From Micromonospora zingiberis (GTDB taxonomy: Bacteria > Actinomycetota > Actinomycetes > Mycobacteriales > Micromonosporaceae), in contig NZ_SJJR01000004.1 of assembly GCF_004331455.1 (NCBI RefSeq), forward strand, positions 310,001-374,000: 64,000 bases of DNA, read 5' to 3'. The notes beneath the pieces were generated by a model. That model saw only the letters and a program-made list of their open reading frames with translations, had not been told where the DNA came from and did no database searches. Below, in pieces: positions 33,952 through 42,369 of the stretch; positions within the stretch are counted from its first letter, which is position 1; every line of letters begins with the position of its first letter. Both the position numbers and the translations under genes were made by a program.

Positions 33952-34390
33952 CGCCGGGCTGGGCGCGGAACTGCGCGCGGCGCTCTGGGACGCCGGGGAG
34001 GTGCCCGAGGAGCACCTGAGGGCAGCCCGGGCGGCCTTCGCCTGGCGGACGGTGGACGCCGAGTTGACCCTCGCCGAGTTGGTCTTCGACTCGGCCTGCG
34101 AGGCGGGAGCGGCCGGCCCCACCCGCTCGGCCGGGTCCGCCCGGAACCTGTCCTTCCGGGGCGGACCGATCATGTTGGAGATCGAGGTGAGTGCCGCGGG
34201 AATCGTCGGGCAGCTCTGCCCGGCCGACGGCGGTCGGATCAGTGCCCGGACCGCGAACGGCACCTACGACGAGACCTCGGTCGACGCCGTGGGACTCTTC
34301 TCGCTCGGTGTCCCGCCGCCCGGCCCGGTCCAACTGCACGCCCGGGCCGGCGGGGTCACCGTGGTCACCGACTGGGTCTGCCTGCGCTGA
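33926..34390 (+). CDS. Conserved-looking hypothetical protein of the CHAT-sigma cassette
   Basis: A 154-residue soluble protein whose start overlaps the end of the sigma factor gene. AAGGGGGG lies 9 bases before the ATG at 33926, which decides against the GTG at 33917. The N-terminal half is helical (HLRAARAAFAWRTVDAELTLAELVFDS). The C-terminal half is a beta domain (IVGQLCPADGGRISART ... PPPGPVQLHARAGG) that resembles a small carboxypeptidase-regulatory or Ig-like fold. No membrane segment or anti-sigma zinc motif is seen. Possible roles are anti-sigma-like control or being the substrate of one of the two proteases (inference). Confidence 0.75.
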   Translation: MEPWPPVDDAGLGAELRAALWDAGEVPEEHLRAARAAFAWRTVDAELTLAELVFDSACEAGAAGPTRSAGSARNLSFRGGPIMLEIEVSAAGIVGQLCPADGGRISARTANGTYDETSVDAVGLFSLGVPPPGPVQLHARAGGVTVVTDWVCLR

Positions 34391-34393
34391 CAC

Positions 34394-34423
34394 CGCGGGG
34401 GCCGCCGACCGGCGACCCCCGCG
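34394..34423. terminator. Bidirectional hairpin terminator
   Basis: A 13-bp stem with one mismatch (34394-34406 with 34411-34423) and a 4-base loop lies between the convergent ends of the sigma-factor operon and the secreted-protein gene. Confidence 0.65.
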
Positions 34424-34439
34424 ACACCCCCTCCTGGAA

Positions 34440-35465
34440 TTAGCGCAGCGTGGAACTGATCTGGTACTGCACCCCGCCCAGGTCGGCCACCTTGGTTCCG
34501 CTGGTGTCCGGGCCGAACTGGATCACCTTGAACGGCCACAGCCGGTTGCTGGCTCGTTCGGCGGAGAACTGCAACGAGAACTCCAACCGCTCACCGGGGT
34601 TGAGCCGCAGGTTGCCCAGGCTGGCCCACTTCGGTTCGACGATCTCCACCTGCGTCCGGCCGATCGGTCGGACCCCGGTGCCGACACCGCCACCGGCGCG
34701 CCACCGCTCGAACAGCACCGGGCCGAGGTCGACGACCACTCGGGCACCGATCTCCTGGAGCGGCTCGGCCGCCGCGAAGAGCACCTCGTTGGTCGACGGT
34801 ACGGTCAGCGAGTTGCCGATGGCGAAGGGCCGGACCACCGGGCCGCCGCCGGCGGTGAGCTGGACCGAGTCGACGTTGCGCCAGGCGATGTTGTTGTTGT
34901 AGCGGGTGTTGGTGCTGATGTCCGGGCCCTCGAAGGTCATCGGGTCGGAGTCGGACACCCAGCGGGCGAGCAGGCAGAAGTGTCCCGGCCCGGGCACGCC
35001 GGTCCACGGGATGGTGACCGTGGTGACGCCCGCGGCGGCGACCACGCTGACCGCGCCGATCTGGGTCCAGTGGGTCGGCCAGACCGCACCGCCACCGGGC
35101 GTGGTCCGGTAGAGATGGAGCACACCGGTGCTGGTGCCCGTGCCGTACGGGCCCGGGTTACGCAGCTTGACGAAGACGTAGTTGGTGGCGCCGACGATCG
35201 GGTTCTGGCTGACGGCGCACTCCACGGCCGTCGGGCAGACCTTGATGTCGGGGCTGGCCCAGAGCGGGTTGAACGAGTGCGGCTGGTCGCCGACATCGTC
35301 GGCGACGTCCTTGATGTAGGCGTCGGTGCGGGCCGCCGCGGCGGCGCGGTCCGTTCCCTGCCCGATCGGCGCGGCGGCGGCGCTGGCCGCCAGCAGGCCG
35401 GTCAGCGCCGCTCCCACGAACCCGACCCACACGGCCCGGCGGAGCCGTCTCCCTACACTGCTCAT
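34440..35465 (-). CDS. Secreted hypothetical protein
   Basis: A 341-residue protein with an N-terminal signal peptide (RRLRRAVWVGFVGAALTGLLA, cleavage near ASAAAAP). The mature part begins with an Asp/Ala-rich stretch and continues as a mostly beta protein with CARDB-like strings (NPIVGATNYVFVKLRNPGP, VTIPWTGVPGPGHFCLLARW). Three cysteines are seen. I do not recognise a defined enzyme family; a structural or adhesion-like surface protein is most likely. The start at 35465 gives the signal peptide; a longer frame upstream looks non-coding. Transcription converges on the sigma-factor operon. Confidence 0.75.
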   Translation of the reverse strand: MSSVGRRLRRAVWVGFVGAALTGLLAASAAAAPIGQGTDRAAAAARTDAYIKDVADDVGDQPHSFNPLWASPDIKVCPTAVECAVSQNPIVGATNYVFVKLRNPGPYGTGTSTGVLHLYRTTPGGGAVWPTHWTQIGAVSVVAAAGVTTVTIPWTGVPGPGHFCLLARWVSDSDPMTFEGPDISTNTRYNNNIAWRNVDSVQLTAGGGPVVRPFAIGNSLTVPSTNEVLFAAAEPLQEIGARVVVDLGPVLFERWRAGGGVGTGVRPIGRTQVEIVEPKWASLGNLRLNPGERLEFSLQFSAERASNRLWPFKVIQFGPDTSGTKVADLGGVQYQISSTLR

Positions 35466-35619
35466 GGCAGGTCTCTCCCATCGACGGAGCGTTGGCCGAC
35501 CCCGGCTGTTTCCCGCCGGTGTCGACGCGGTTACGCCTTGTAGGAGCCGGCGGTGGCCCGGGAAATACCGTCGACGGGGAAGCGCACCGTCAGATGGTGC
35601 GAGAAGCGGCAAACGGTGG

Positions 35620-36627
35620 TCAGGCGTCCAGGGGGCGGCAGGAGGCCCGGACCACCAGTTCGGTGGGCAGCCGGATGTGGATGTCGCGCTCGACGCCGGC
35701 GATCAGGTCGACGAGCAGGCGCAACGCCTCGGCGCCCATCCGCTGTATCGGTTGCATGATCGTCGTCAGCGGCGGGTTGACCAACGCCGACTCCGGCACG
35801 TTGTCGAAGCCGATCACGGACAGATCGTCGGGCACCGACAGGCCCATGCGCCGGGCGACGTCGATCGTGGAGATCGCCGACAGGTCGTTACCGGCGAAGA
35901 CCGCGGTCGGCCGGTCGGGAAGGGCGAGCAGTTCGCCGGCCGTGCTGGCGGTGCTCTCGATGCGGAATCCGCCGACCCGGACCAGCCGCTCGTCCACCGA
36001 CACGCCCGCGTCGGCCATGGCCTGCCGGAAGCCCGCCTCGCGCAGCCGGGACGACTCCAGGTCGGCGCGTCCGCTGATGTGCCCGATCCGGCGGTGGCCG
36101 AGCGACAGCAGGTAGTTGGTCGCCAGTACGGCACCGGCGAAGTTGTCGGAGTCGACGGTGGGTAGACCGGACGGGCCGGTGTGCGGGTCGACGGCGACGA
36201 CGTGGAAGCCCTGTTTGGTCTCCACCACGGTCGGGGTGACGATCACGGCTCCGTCGATGAGCGTGCCGGACAGCCGCGCCAGGGACCGCCGTTCCCAGCC
36301 GACGGCCGCACCGGCCCCGTCGCCGCTGGAGTAGGCGAGCAACTGGTAGCCGGTGCCGGTGACCTCCGAGGAGGCGCCCTTGAGCAGCTCGGTGGAGAAC
36401 GGTTCGAACTCGGCCACCAGGATGCCCAACACGTTCGTCCGATGGCTGCGCAGGCTCTGCGCTCCCAGGCTGGCCTCGTAGCCGAGCTGGTGGATGACCT
36501 GCTGGACGCGCTCTACGGTCGCCTGTGCCACGCCGTACCTACCATTCACCACCTTGGATACGGTTGCCACGGAGACGCCGGCCGCGCGGGCCACGTCCGA
36601 CATGTTGACACGCTGCGGGAACGCCAC
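35620..36627 (-). CDS. LacI-family regulator of the bxl-like operon
   Basis: A 335-residue repressor with the helix-turn-helix MSDVARAAGVSVATVSKVVNG and the hinge GYEASLGAQSLRSHRTN, followed by the sugar-sensor domain. The GTG at 36627 is chosen because TATCAT ends 7 bases before it, with CTGACG 17 bases further up, as in a leaderless transcript; no ribosome-binding site precedes this GTG or the ATG at 36603. It is divergent from a binding protein, two permeases and a GH3 enzyme, the same layout as bxlR-bxlEFGA of Streptomyces. The effector is probably a xylo- or gluco-oligosaccharide. Confidence 0.88.
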   Translation of the reverse strand: MAFPQRVNMSDVARAAGVSVATVSKVVNGRYGVAQATVERVQQVIHQLGYEASLGAQSLRSHRTNVLGILVAEFEPFSTELLKGASSEVTGTGYQLLAYSSGDGAGAAVGWERRSLARLSGTLIDGAVIVTPTVVETKQGFHVVAVDPHTGPSGLPTVDSDNFAGAVLATNYLLSLGHRRIGHISGRADLESSRLREAGFRQAMADAGVSVDERLVRVGGFRIESTASTAGELLALPDRPTAVFAGNDLSAISTIDVARRMGLSVPDDLSVIGFDNVPESALVNPPLTTIMQPIQRMGAEALRLLVDLIAGVERDIHIRLPTELVVRASCRPLDA

Positions 36628-36634
36628 GCCGACG

Positions 36635-36663
36635 ATGATAGAGGGCGGCCCGGGCGCCGTCAG
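36635..36663 (-). promoter_or_regulatory. Leaderless promoter of the bxl-like regulator gene
   Basis: On the minus strand CTGACG (36658-36663), a 17-base spacer and TATCAT (36635-36640) end 7 bases before the GTG at 36627. Confidence 0.6.
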
Positions 36664-36670
36664 CGGCGAT

Positions 36671-36686
36671 TCGAAAACGTTATCGA
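36671..36686. promoter_or_regulatory. 16-bp palindromic operator between divergent promoters
   Basis: TCGAAAACGTTATCGA is a palindrome except for one mismatched pair and has the central AACGTT common in LacI operators. It sits 7 bases from one -35 box and 6 from the other, midway between the divergent promoters of the LacI gene and the sugar transporter. Confidence 0.75.
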
Positions 36687-36692
36687 CACCGA

Positions 36693-36720
36693 TTGACACT
36701 CGGTTACACGGCTGTAAAAC
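36693..36720 (+). promoter_or_regulatory. Promoter of the bxl-like transporter operon
   Basis: TTGACA (36693-36698), a 16-base spacer and TAAAAC (36715-36720) lie about 46 bases before the start of the binding-protein gene. Confidence 0.6.
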
Positions 36721-36766
36721 TCGCCGGCAGGCCGAGCACCGCGACTGACTAGTCGAGGAGATAACG

Positions 36767-38074
36767 ATGGCTATAACGCGCCGCGCACGCACCGTCCTAG
36801 CGCTGTCCATCACCACCGCCCTGCTTGCCGCCGGATGTAGCGGCGGCGAGTCCGACGCACCACCCGAGAGCGAGCTGTTCAAGAACCCGGTGACCCTGAC
36901 CTGGTGGCACAACGCCTCCCAGGACGGGCCCGGCAAGGAGTACTGGGCGAAGGTCGCCAAGGACTTCAACGCCCTGCATCCCACCGTCACCATCGAGATC
37001 GAGGGGATCGAGACCAACCAGCTCCAGCGCACCCGGCTGCCCGCCGCGCTGCTGAGCAACGACCCGCCGGACATCTTCCAGGCCTGGGGTGGCGGTGAGA
37101 TCCGCGAGCAGGTCGAGGCCGACTACCTCAAGGACATCACCGAACAGGCGAAGGGCGAGGTTGCCAACATCGGCAGCTCCGCCGAGATCTGGGCGGTGAA
37201 CGGCAAGCAGTACGGTCTGCCGTACCGGATGGGCATCGAGGGCATCTGGTACAACAAGGACATGTTCGAGCGGGCCGGCATCGCGGCCCCGCCGACCACG
37301 TTCGACGAACTCAACGAGGCCGTCACCAAGCTCAAGGCGATCAACGTCGTGCCGATCGCAGTCGGCGCCGGTGACAAGTGGCCGGCCGCCCACTGGTGGT
37401 ACAACTTCGCCCTGCGGGCCTGCTCCGTCGACACGCTGAAGAAGGCCTCTACCGACCTGGACTTCGAAGACCCGTGCTTCGTCAAGGCCGGCGAGGACCT
37501 GAAGTCCTTCATCGACACCAAGCCGTTCCAGAACAACTTCATCGCCACCCCCGGGCAGAACGACCCGACCAGCGCCAACGGCATGCTCGCCAACGGCAAG
37601 GCCGCGATGGAGCTGATGGGTGACTGGAACAAGGGCACCCTGGACACGGTGGCCGAGGACACCGAGGCGCTGAACAAGTTCATCGGCTGGTTCCCGGTCC
37701 CGGCGATCAGCGGTTCGGCCGGCGACCCGAAGGCGGCCCTCGGCGGTGGCGACGGATTCGCCTGCGCCAAGAACGCCCCGGCCGAGTGCGTCGAGTTCCT
37801 CAAGTACATCGTCAGCCCCGAGGTGCAGAAGGGCTACGCCGAGACCGGCACCGGCCTGCCCGTCGCCAAGGGCGCCGAGTCCGGTGTCCAGGACCCCGCC
37901 CTACGGTCCATCCTGGAGGCCACCACCGGTGCGACCTACGTGCAGCTCTGGCTGGACACCGCCTTCGGCAGCACCGTCGGCAACGCGATGAACGACGCGA
38001 TCGTCGCCATCTTCGCCGGCAACGGTACGCCGCAGCAGGTCGTCGACGCGATGAAGTCGGCCGCCCGCAAGTGA
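36767..38074 (+). CDS. Sugar ABC transporter substrate-binding lipoprotein, BxlE-like
   Basis: A 435-residue binding lipoprotein. The signal peptide ends at lipobox LLAAGC (Cys24). The mature protein opens VTLTWWHNASQDGPG and contains SNDPPDIFQAWGGGE and GIEGIWYNKDMFERAG, the usual ligand-lobe features of family-1 carbohydrate-binding proteins. GAGGAG precedes the ATG. By comparison with the bxlEFGA operon it should bind short xylo- or gluco-oligosaccharides, which the GH3 enzyme of the same operon would hydrolyse inside the cell. The stop overlaps the first permease start (GTGA). Confidence 0.92.
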   Translation: MAITRRARTVLALSITTALLAAGCSGGESDAPPESELFKNPVTLTWWHNASQDGPGKEYWAKVAKDFNALHPTVTIEIEGIETNQLQRTRLPAALLSNDPPDIFQAWGGGEIREQVEADYLKDITEQAKGEVANIGSSAEIWAVNGKQYGLPYRMGIEGIWYNKDMFERAGIAAPPTTFDELNEAVTKLKAINVVPIAVGAGDKWPAAHWWYNFALRACSVDTLKKASTDLDFEDPCFVKAGEDLKSFIDTKPFQNNFIATPGQNDPTSANGMLANGKAAMELMGDWNKGTLDTVAEDTEALNKFIGWFPVPAISGSAGDPKAALGGGDGFACAKNAPAECVEFLKYIVSPEVQKGYAETGTGLPVAKGAESGVQDPALRSILEATTGATYVQLWLDTAFGSTVGNAMNDAIVAIFAGNGTPQQVVDAMKSAARK

Positions 38075-39075
38075 CCTCGACCAACCAGACCCTGAACCCC
38101 GCCGGCGGCGTACCCGCGTCGCCGGCGGGGCTCCGGCCCGCCGGGCGTACGTCCAATCGGGCCGCCGAGACCCGACGCAAGTGGTACGAGATCATCGGAC
38201 TCACCACCCCGGCGATCGTCGTGTACGTGATGTTCGTGCTGGTCCCGATGGGCTTCGCCTTCTACTACAGCCTGTTCCGCTGGCGTGGAGTCGGACCGCC
38301 CACCGAGTACATCGGCTTCGACAACTACGTCATGGCCTTCCAGGACCCGATCTTCCTCGACGCGCTGCGCAACAACGCGATCATCGTCTTCGGGTCGCTG
38401 GCCATCCAGGGCCCCATCGCACTGGGCGTGGCCCTGCTGCTCAACCGCAACTTCCGCGGCCGTACGGTGTTCCGCCTGCTGGCGTTCGTGCCGTACGTGC
38501 TCGCCGAGGTCACCGTCGGCATCATGTGGAAGCTGATCCTGACCGACGGCGGCACCTTCGACGCGCTGCTGCGCTCGATCGGGCTGGGCGGTCTGGTCCA
38601 GCCATGGCTGGCCGACCTGGACCTCGTCATCTGGACGCTGCTGTTCGTGCTCACCTGGAAGTACGTCGGCTTCGCGATCATCCTGCTGCTGGCCGGGCTG
38701 TCCAACGTGCCCCAGGAGCTGAACGAGGCCGCCGCGATCGACGGGGCGAGTTGGTGGCAGATCCAGCGCCACGTCACGCTGCCGCTGCTGGGTCCGACGA
38801 TCCGGATCTGGATGTTCCTGTCCATGATCGGCTCGTTGCAGGTCTTCGACGTGATCTGGGTGACCTCGGTGCCGGCCGTACGCTCGCTCGGCGCGTCGGC
38901 CACCATGGCGACGTACATGGTGGACAACGGCTTCTTCGCCCGGCTGTGGGGCTACGGCAACGCGGTCGCGGTGATCCTGTTCGCCATCTCGTTCGTCGCG
39001 GCGCTGCTGTTCCAGCGCTTCCTGCTCCGCCGGGACATCGAGGGCGCCATCACCAGAAGGGCAAACCGACCGTGA
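38071..39075 (+). CDS. Sugar ABC transporter permease, BxlF-like
   Basis: A 334-residue permease with a basic, disordered N-terminal tail of about 35 residues and six membrane segments. The EAA loop is NEAAAIDGASWWQIQRHVTLP. The GTG start overlaps the binding-protein stop, and its end overlaps the second permease as GTGA. No ATPase gene is in the operon, as in other actinomycete operons that share an MsiK-type ATPase. Confidence 0.92.
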   Translation: MTSTNQTLNPAGGVPASPAGLRPAGRTSNRAAETRRKWYEIIGLTTPAIVVYVMFVLVPMGFAFYYSLFRWRGVGPPTEYIGFDNYVMAFQDPIFLDALRNNAIIVFGSLAIQGPIALGVALLLNRNFRGRTVFRLLAFVPYVLAEVTVGIMWKLILTDGGTFDALLRSIGLGGLVQPWLADLDLVIWTLLFVLTWKYVGFAIILLLAGLSNVPQELNEAAAIDGASWWQIQRHVTLPLLGPTIRIWMFLSMIGSLQVFDVIWVTSVPAVRSLGASATMATYMVDNGFFARLWGYGNAVAVILFAISFVAALLFQRFLLRRDIEGAITRRANRP

Positions 39076-39932
39076 CCGCGAACACCGTCCTGTCGCCGTC
39101 CGCCAAGCGCCGTCCGGTGTCCTGGGGCAACCCGCTGACCTACGCGCTGGCGCTCGCGGTCGCGGCCGTGTCGATCACGCCGGTGGTCTACGTGATCATC
39201 GGCGGCTTCCGCACCACCCCGCAGATCGTGGCGAACCCGGCCGGCCTGCCCGACCCGTGGGTCGTCGACAACTACGTCCGGGTGCTGACCCAGAGCGACT
39301 TCTGGCGGCAGGCGTTCAACAGCGCCGTGGTCTCCCTGGGCACCACGCTCGGCGTGGTGGCCCTGGGGGTCTGCGCCGCGTTCGTGCTCGCCCGGTACAC
39401 CTTCCGCGGGCGTGAGGTGCTCTACACCTTCTTCACCCTCGGCCTGCTGTTCCCGGCCGGCGCGGCGATCCTGCCGCTCTACCTCATGCTGCGCGATCTC
39501 AACCTGATCAACTCGTACTACGCGGTGATCCTCCCGCAGGTCGCCTTCTCGCTGCCGCTGACGATCGTCATCCTGCGACCGTTCCTGTCCGCCATCCCCC
39601 GTGAGCTGGAGGACGCGGCGGCGATCGACGGCACCGGCCGGCTCGGCTTCCTTTGGCGCATCATGCTGCCGCTGTCGCGGCCGGCGTTGGTCACCGTCGG
39701 GATCCTCGCGTTCGTCACGAGCTGGAACGCCTTCCTCCTGCCGCTGCTCGTCCTCGGCGACGCCAGCCTGCACACCCTGCCGCTGGGCGTGCAGAACTTC
39801 TCCAGCCAGTACACCTCCGACACGGCCGGCATCCTCGCCTTCACCTCGCTGGCGATGCTGCCCGCCCTGCTTTTTTTCACCTTCGCCGAGAAACAGATCG
39901 TCGGGGGCCTGCAAGGTGCGGTCAAGGGCTGA
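39072..39932 (+). CDS. Sugar ABC transporter permease, BxlG-like
   Basis: A 286-residue MalG-type permease with the EAA loop EDAAAIDGTGRLGFLWRIM and the C-terminal FTFAEKQIVGGLQGAVKG, which is the standard end of this family. A run of seven T bases near 39870, in a codon stretch for LLFF, is unusual for such GC-rich DNA but does not break the frame. It is followed after 36 bases by the GH3 gene. Confidence 0.92.
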   Translation: MTANTVLSPSAKRRPVSWGNPLTYALALAVAAVSITPVVYVIIGGFRTTPQIVANPAGLPDPWVVDNYVRVLTQSDFWRQAFNSAVVSLGTTLGVVALGVCAAFVLARYTFRGREVLYTFFTLGLLFPAGAAILPLYLMLRDLNLINSYYAVILPQVAFSLPLTIVILRPFLSAIPRELEDAAAIDGTGRLGFLWRIMLPLSRPALVTVGILAFVTSWNAFLLPLLVLGDASLHTLPLGVQNFSSQYTSDTAGILAFTSLAMLPALLFFTFAEKQIVGGLQGAVKG

Positions 39933-39968
39933 GCGGCAGCCGCACGAGCACAGAATGGAAGGCACAGC

Positions 39969-42302
39969 ATGACTGAGGTCCGTCAGGTGGTGGGCGCGTC
40001 GGCGCCGACTCAAACAGATCCGCGCCACGACCGGCCGGACGGGCGGGACGGGCCGGACGGCGAGTCGCGCGTACGTGACCTGCTCGGTCGGATGACGATC
40101 GAGGAGAAGGTCGCGCAGCTCGTCGGGTTCTGGGAGAAGGAGGAGGGCGAGGCCGTCGCCCCGTTGCAGGGCGAGTTCGCCGACGTCGGCAGGTTGGAGA
40201 CCTTCTCCCGCAACGGGTTGGGTCACCTCACCCGGGCGTACGGCACCCGTCCGGTCGACGCCGCGGCCCGCGCCGGTTGGCTGTGGAAGTTCCAGTCGAA
40301 ACTGGTCACCGGCACCCGGCTCGGCATCCCGGCGATCGTGCACGAGGAGTGCCTCACCGGGTTGTCGGCCTGGAAGGCGGCGACCTTTCCCACCCCGTTG
40401 GCGTGGGGTGCGGCGTTCGATCCCGACCTGGTCACCGAGATGGCCGCCGCGATCGGAACCTCGATGCGGGCCCTCGGCATCCATCAGGGACTCGCCCCGG
40501 TGCTGGACGTGATCCGTGACCCGCGCTGGGGTCGGGTCGACGAGTGCATCGCCGAGGACCCGTACCTGGTCGGCACCCTCGGCACGTCGTACGTGCGTGG
40601 CCTGCAATCCCAGGGGGTGCACGCCACCCTGAAGCACTTCGTCGGCTACTCCGCCTCGCGGGCCGGGCGCAACTTCGCTCCGGTGCACGCCGGCCCCCGG
40701 GAGATCGCCGATGTGCTGCTCCTGCCGTTCGAGATGGCGGTGCTGGACGGCGACGTCCGTTCGGTCATGCACTCGTACGCCGAGATCGACGGCGTACCGG
40801 TCGCCGCCGATGCGTCCCTGCTGACCGGTGTGCTGCGGGACCGGTGGGGCTTCGACGGCACGGTGGTGGCCGACTACTTCGGGGTGGCGTTTCTCAACCT
40901 GCTGCACCACGTCGCGGGCGACCACGCCGAGGCGGCCGTGCAGGCGCTCACCGCCGGGGTGGACATCGAGCTGCCGACCGGCGACGCCTACCTGACCCTG
41001 GTCGAGTCGGTGCGCGGCGGCCGGGTCGACGAGGCGCTGGTCGACCGCGCCGTGCTCCGGGTGCTGCGGCAGAAGCTCGAACTGGGCCTGCTCGACGCCA
41101 CCTTCGGCGACGAGCCGGCCGAGCAGGTCGACCTCGACTCGCCCGAGCATCGGGCGATCGCCCGCCGGCTGGCGGAGAAGTCCGTCGTCCTGGTCGCCAA
41201 CCAGGGCGTGCTGCCACTGCCGGCGGGGCGGCGGGTGGCGGTCGTCGGCCCGAACGCCGACCGGGAGGCCGCGCTGTTCGGCTGCTACTCGTTCCTCAAC
41301 CACGTCCTCGCCCAGCACCCCGGCGTGGAGACCGGCATCGAGGTGCCCACCGTGCTCGACGCGCTGCGCGGCGAGTTCGGCGCCGGGCAGGTCAGCTGGG
41401 CGCGGGGCTGCGACGTGGACACCGAGGACCGTTCCGGCTTCGCCGAGGCGGTGGCCACGGCCTCCGCCGCGGACGTCGCCGTACTTGTCGTCGGCGACCA
41501 CGCCGGCCTGTTCGGACGCGGCACCGTCGGCGAGGGCTGCGACCGCGACGACCTGGAGCTGCCCGGGGTGCAGCGCGAACTCGTCGAGGCGGTGGCGGCC
41601 ACCGGTACGCCGGTCGTCCTGGTGCTGCTCACCGGGCGGCCGTACGCGCTGGGCTGGGCACTGTCCCGGTGCGCGGCGGTGGTGCAGGCGTTCTTCCCGG
41701 GTGAGGAGGGGGCCGGGGCGATCGCCGGTGTGCTCTCCGGGCGGGTCAACCCGTCGGGTCGGCTGCCGGTCACGCTGCCCGGCTCGGCGGGGGCGCAGCC
41801 GTACTCGTACCTGCATCCCACGCTGGGGGAGGGCAGCGAGGTGACGAACCTGCCCGCGACGCCGGTGGCGCCCTTCGGCCACGGCCTGTCGTACACCACG
41901 TTCGCGTACGCCGACCTGACGGTGCCGGCCACGGTGCCGACCGACGGCACGGTGCAGGTGAGCGTCCGGGTCACCAACACCGGCCCGGTCGCCGGCGAGG
42001 AGGTGGTCCAGCTCTACGGCCGCGACCTGGTGGCCTCGGTGACCCGGCCGGTGGCGCAACTGCTCGGCTACCACCGGCTCCACCTGGAGCCGGGTCAGTC
42101 GGTCACGGTCGAGTTGTCCGTGCCCACCACCCGCCTGGCCTTCTCCGACCGTACGCTCACCCGGGTCGTGGAGCCCGGTGACGTCGACCTCTGGGTCGGC
42201 ACCAGCGCCCACCGCGCGGCCCAGGCCCGCACCACCCTGGTCGGCGGCCTCGCCCCGGTGACCAACACCTCCCCCCGCTGGACCACCTCGCAGCTGCGCT
42301 GA
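39969..42302 (+). CDS. GH3 beta-glycosidase (beta-glucosidase/beta-xylosidase), BxlA-like
   Basis: A 777-residue glycoside hydrolase of family 3 without a signal peptide, so probably cytoplasmic. The first domain has LKHFVGYS and the nucleophile D302 in GTVVADYFG. The second domain has VGPNADREAALFGCYS and the GEGCDRDDLELPG loop that supplies the acid/base. A fibronectin-III-like C-terminal domain ends the protein. GGAAGG precedes the ATG. It closes an operon with the BxlEFG-like transporter, so it should split imported disaccharides. Xylobiose and cellobiose cannot be told apart from sequence alone. Confidence 0.92.
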   Translation: MTEVRQVVGASAPTQTDPRHDRPDGRDGPDGESRVRDLLGRMTIEEKVAQLVGFWEKEEGEAVAPLQGEFADVGRLETFSRNGLGHLTRAYGTRPVDAAARAGWLWKFQSKLVTGTRLGIPAIVHEECLTGLSAWKAATFPTPLAWGAAFDPDLVTEMAAAIGTSMRALGIHQGLAPVLDVIRDPRWGRVDECIAEDPYLVGTLGTSYVRGLQSQGVHATLKHFVGYSASRAGRNFAPVHAGPREIADVLLLPFEMAVLDGDVRSVMHSYAEIDGVPVAADASLLTGVLRDRWGFDGTVVADYFGVAFLNLLHHVAGDHAEAAVQALTAGVDIELPTGDAYLTLVESVRGGRVDEALVDRAVLRVLRQKLELGLLDATFGDEPAEQVDLDSPEHRAIARRLAEKSVVLVANQGVLPLPAGRRVAVVGPNADREAALFGCYSFLNHVLAQHPGVETGIEVPTVLDALRGEFGAGQVSWARGCDVDTEDRSGFAEAVATASAADVAVLVVGDHAGLFGRGTVGEGCDRDDLELPGVQRELVEAVAATGTPVVLVLLTGRPYALGWALSRCAAVVQAFFPGEEGAGAIAGVLSGRVNPSGRLPVTLPGSAGAQPYSYLHPTLGEGSEVTNLPATPVAPFGHGLSYTTFAYADLTVPATVPTDGTVQVSVRVTNTGPVAGEEVVQLYGRDLVASVTRPVAQLLGYHRLHLEPGQSVTVELSVPTTRLAFSDRTLTRVVEPGDVDLWVGTSAHRAAQARTTLVGGLAPVTNTSPRWTTSQLR

Positions 42303-42316
42303 TCGTGGTCGCGTTA

Positions 42317-42356
42317 CCGCCCCCGGTGCGGGGTTGAACAACCGCACCGGGGGCGG
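42317..42356. terminator. Bidirectional hairpin terminator
   Basis: A perfect 15-bp GC stem (42317-42331 with 42342-42356) and a 10-base loop lie between the convergent ends of the GH3 gene and the YidC gene. Confidence 0.8.
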
Positions 42357-42369
42357 GAACTCGGCGGGG

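Noticed and set aside
35583..35601. Short inverted repeat after the bxl-type LacI gene considered as a terminator.
   Set aside because: The stem is only 6 bp; too weak to call without folding data.
39868..39878. Run of seven T bases considered as a terminator or programmed frameshift site.
   Set aside because: It lies within the permease coding region, no hairpin precedes it and the frame continues normally to the family-typical C-terminus.
38952..42347. An 1131-codon open frame on the minus strand opposite the BxlG-like and GH3 genes.
   Set aside because: No domain is visible, composition is that of a shadow frame, and the plus strand has complete permease and GH3 signatures.
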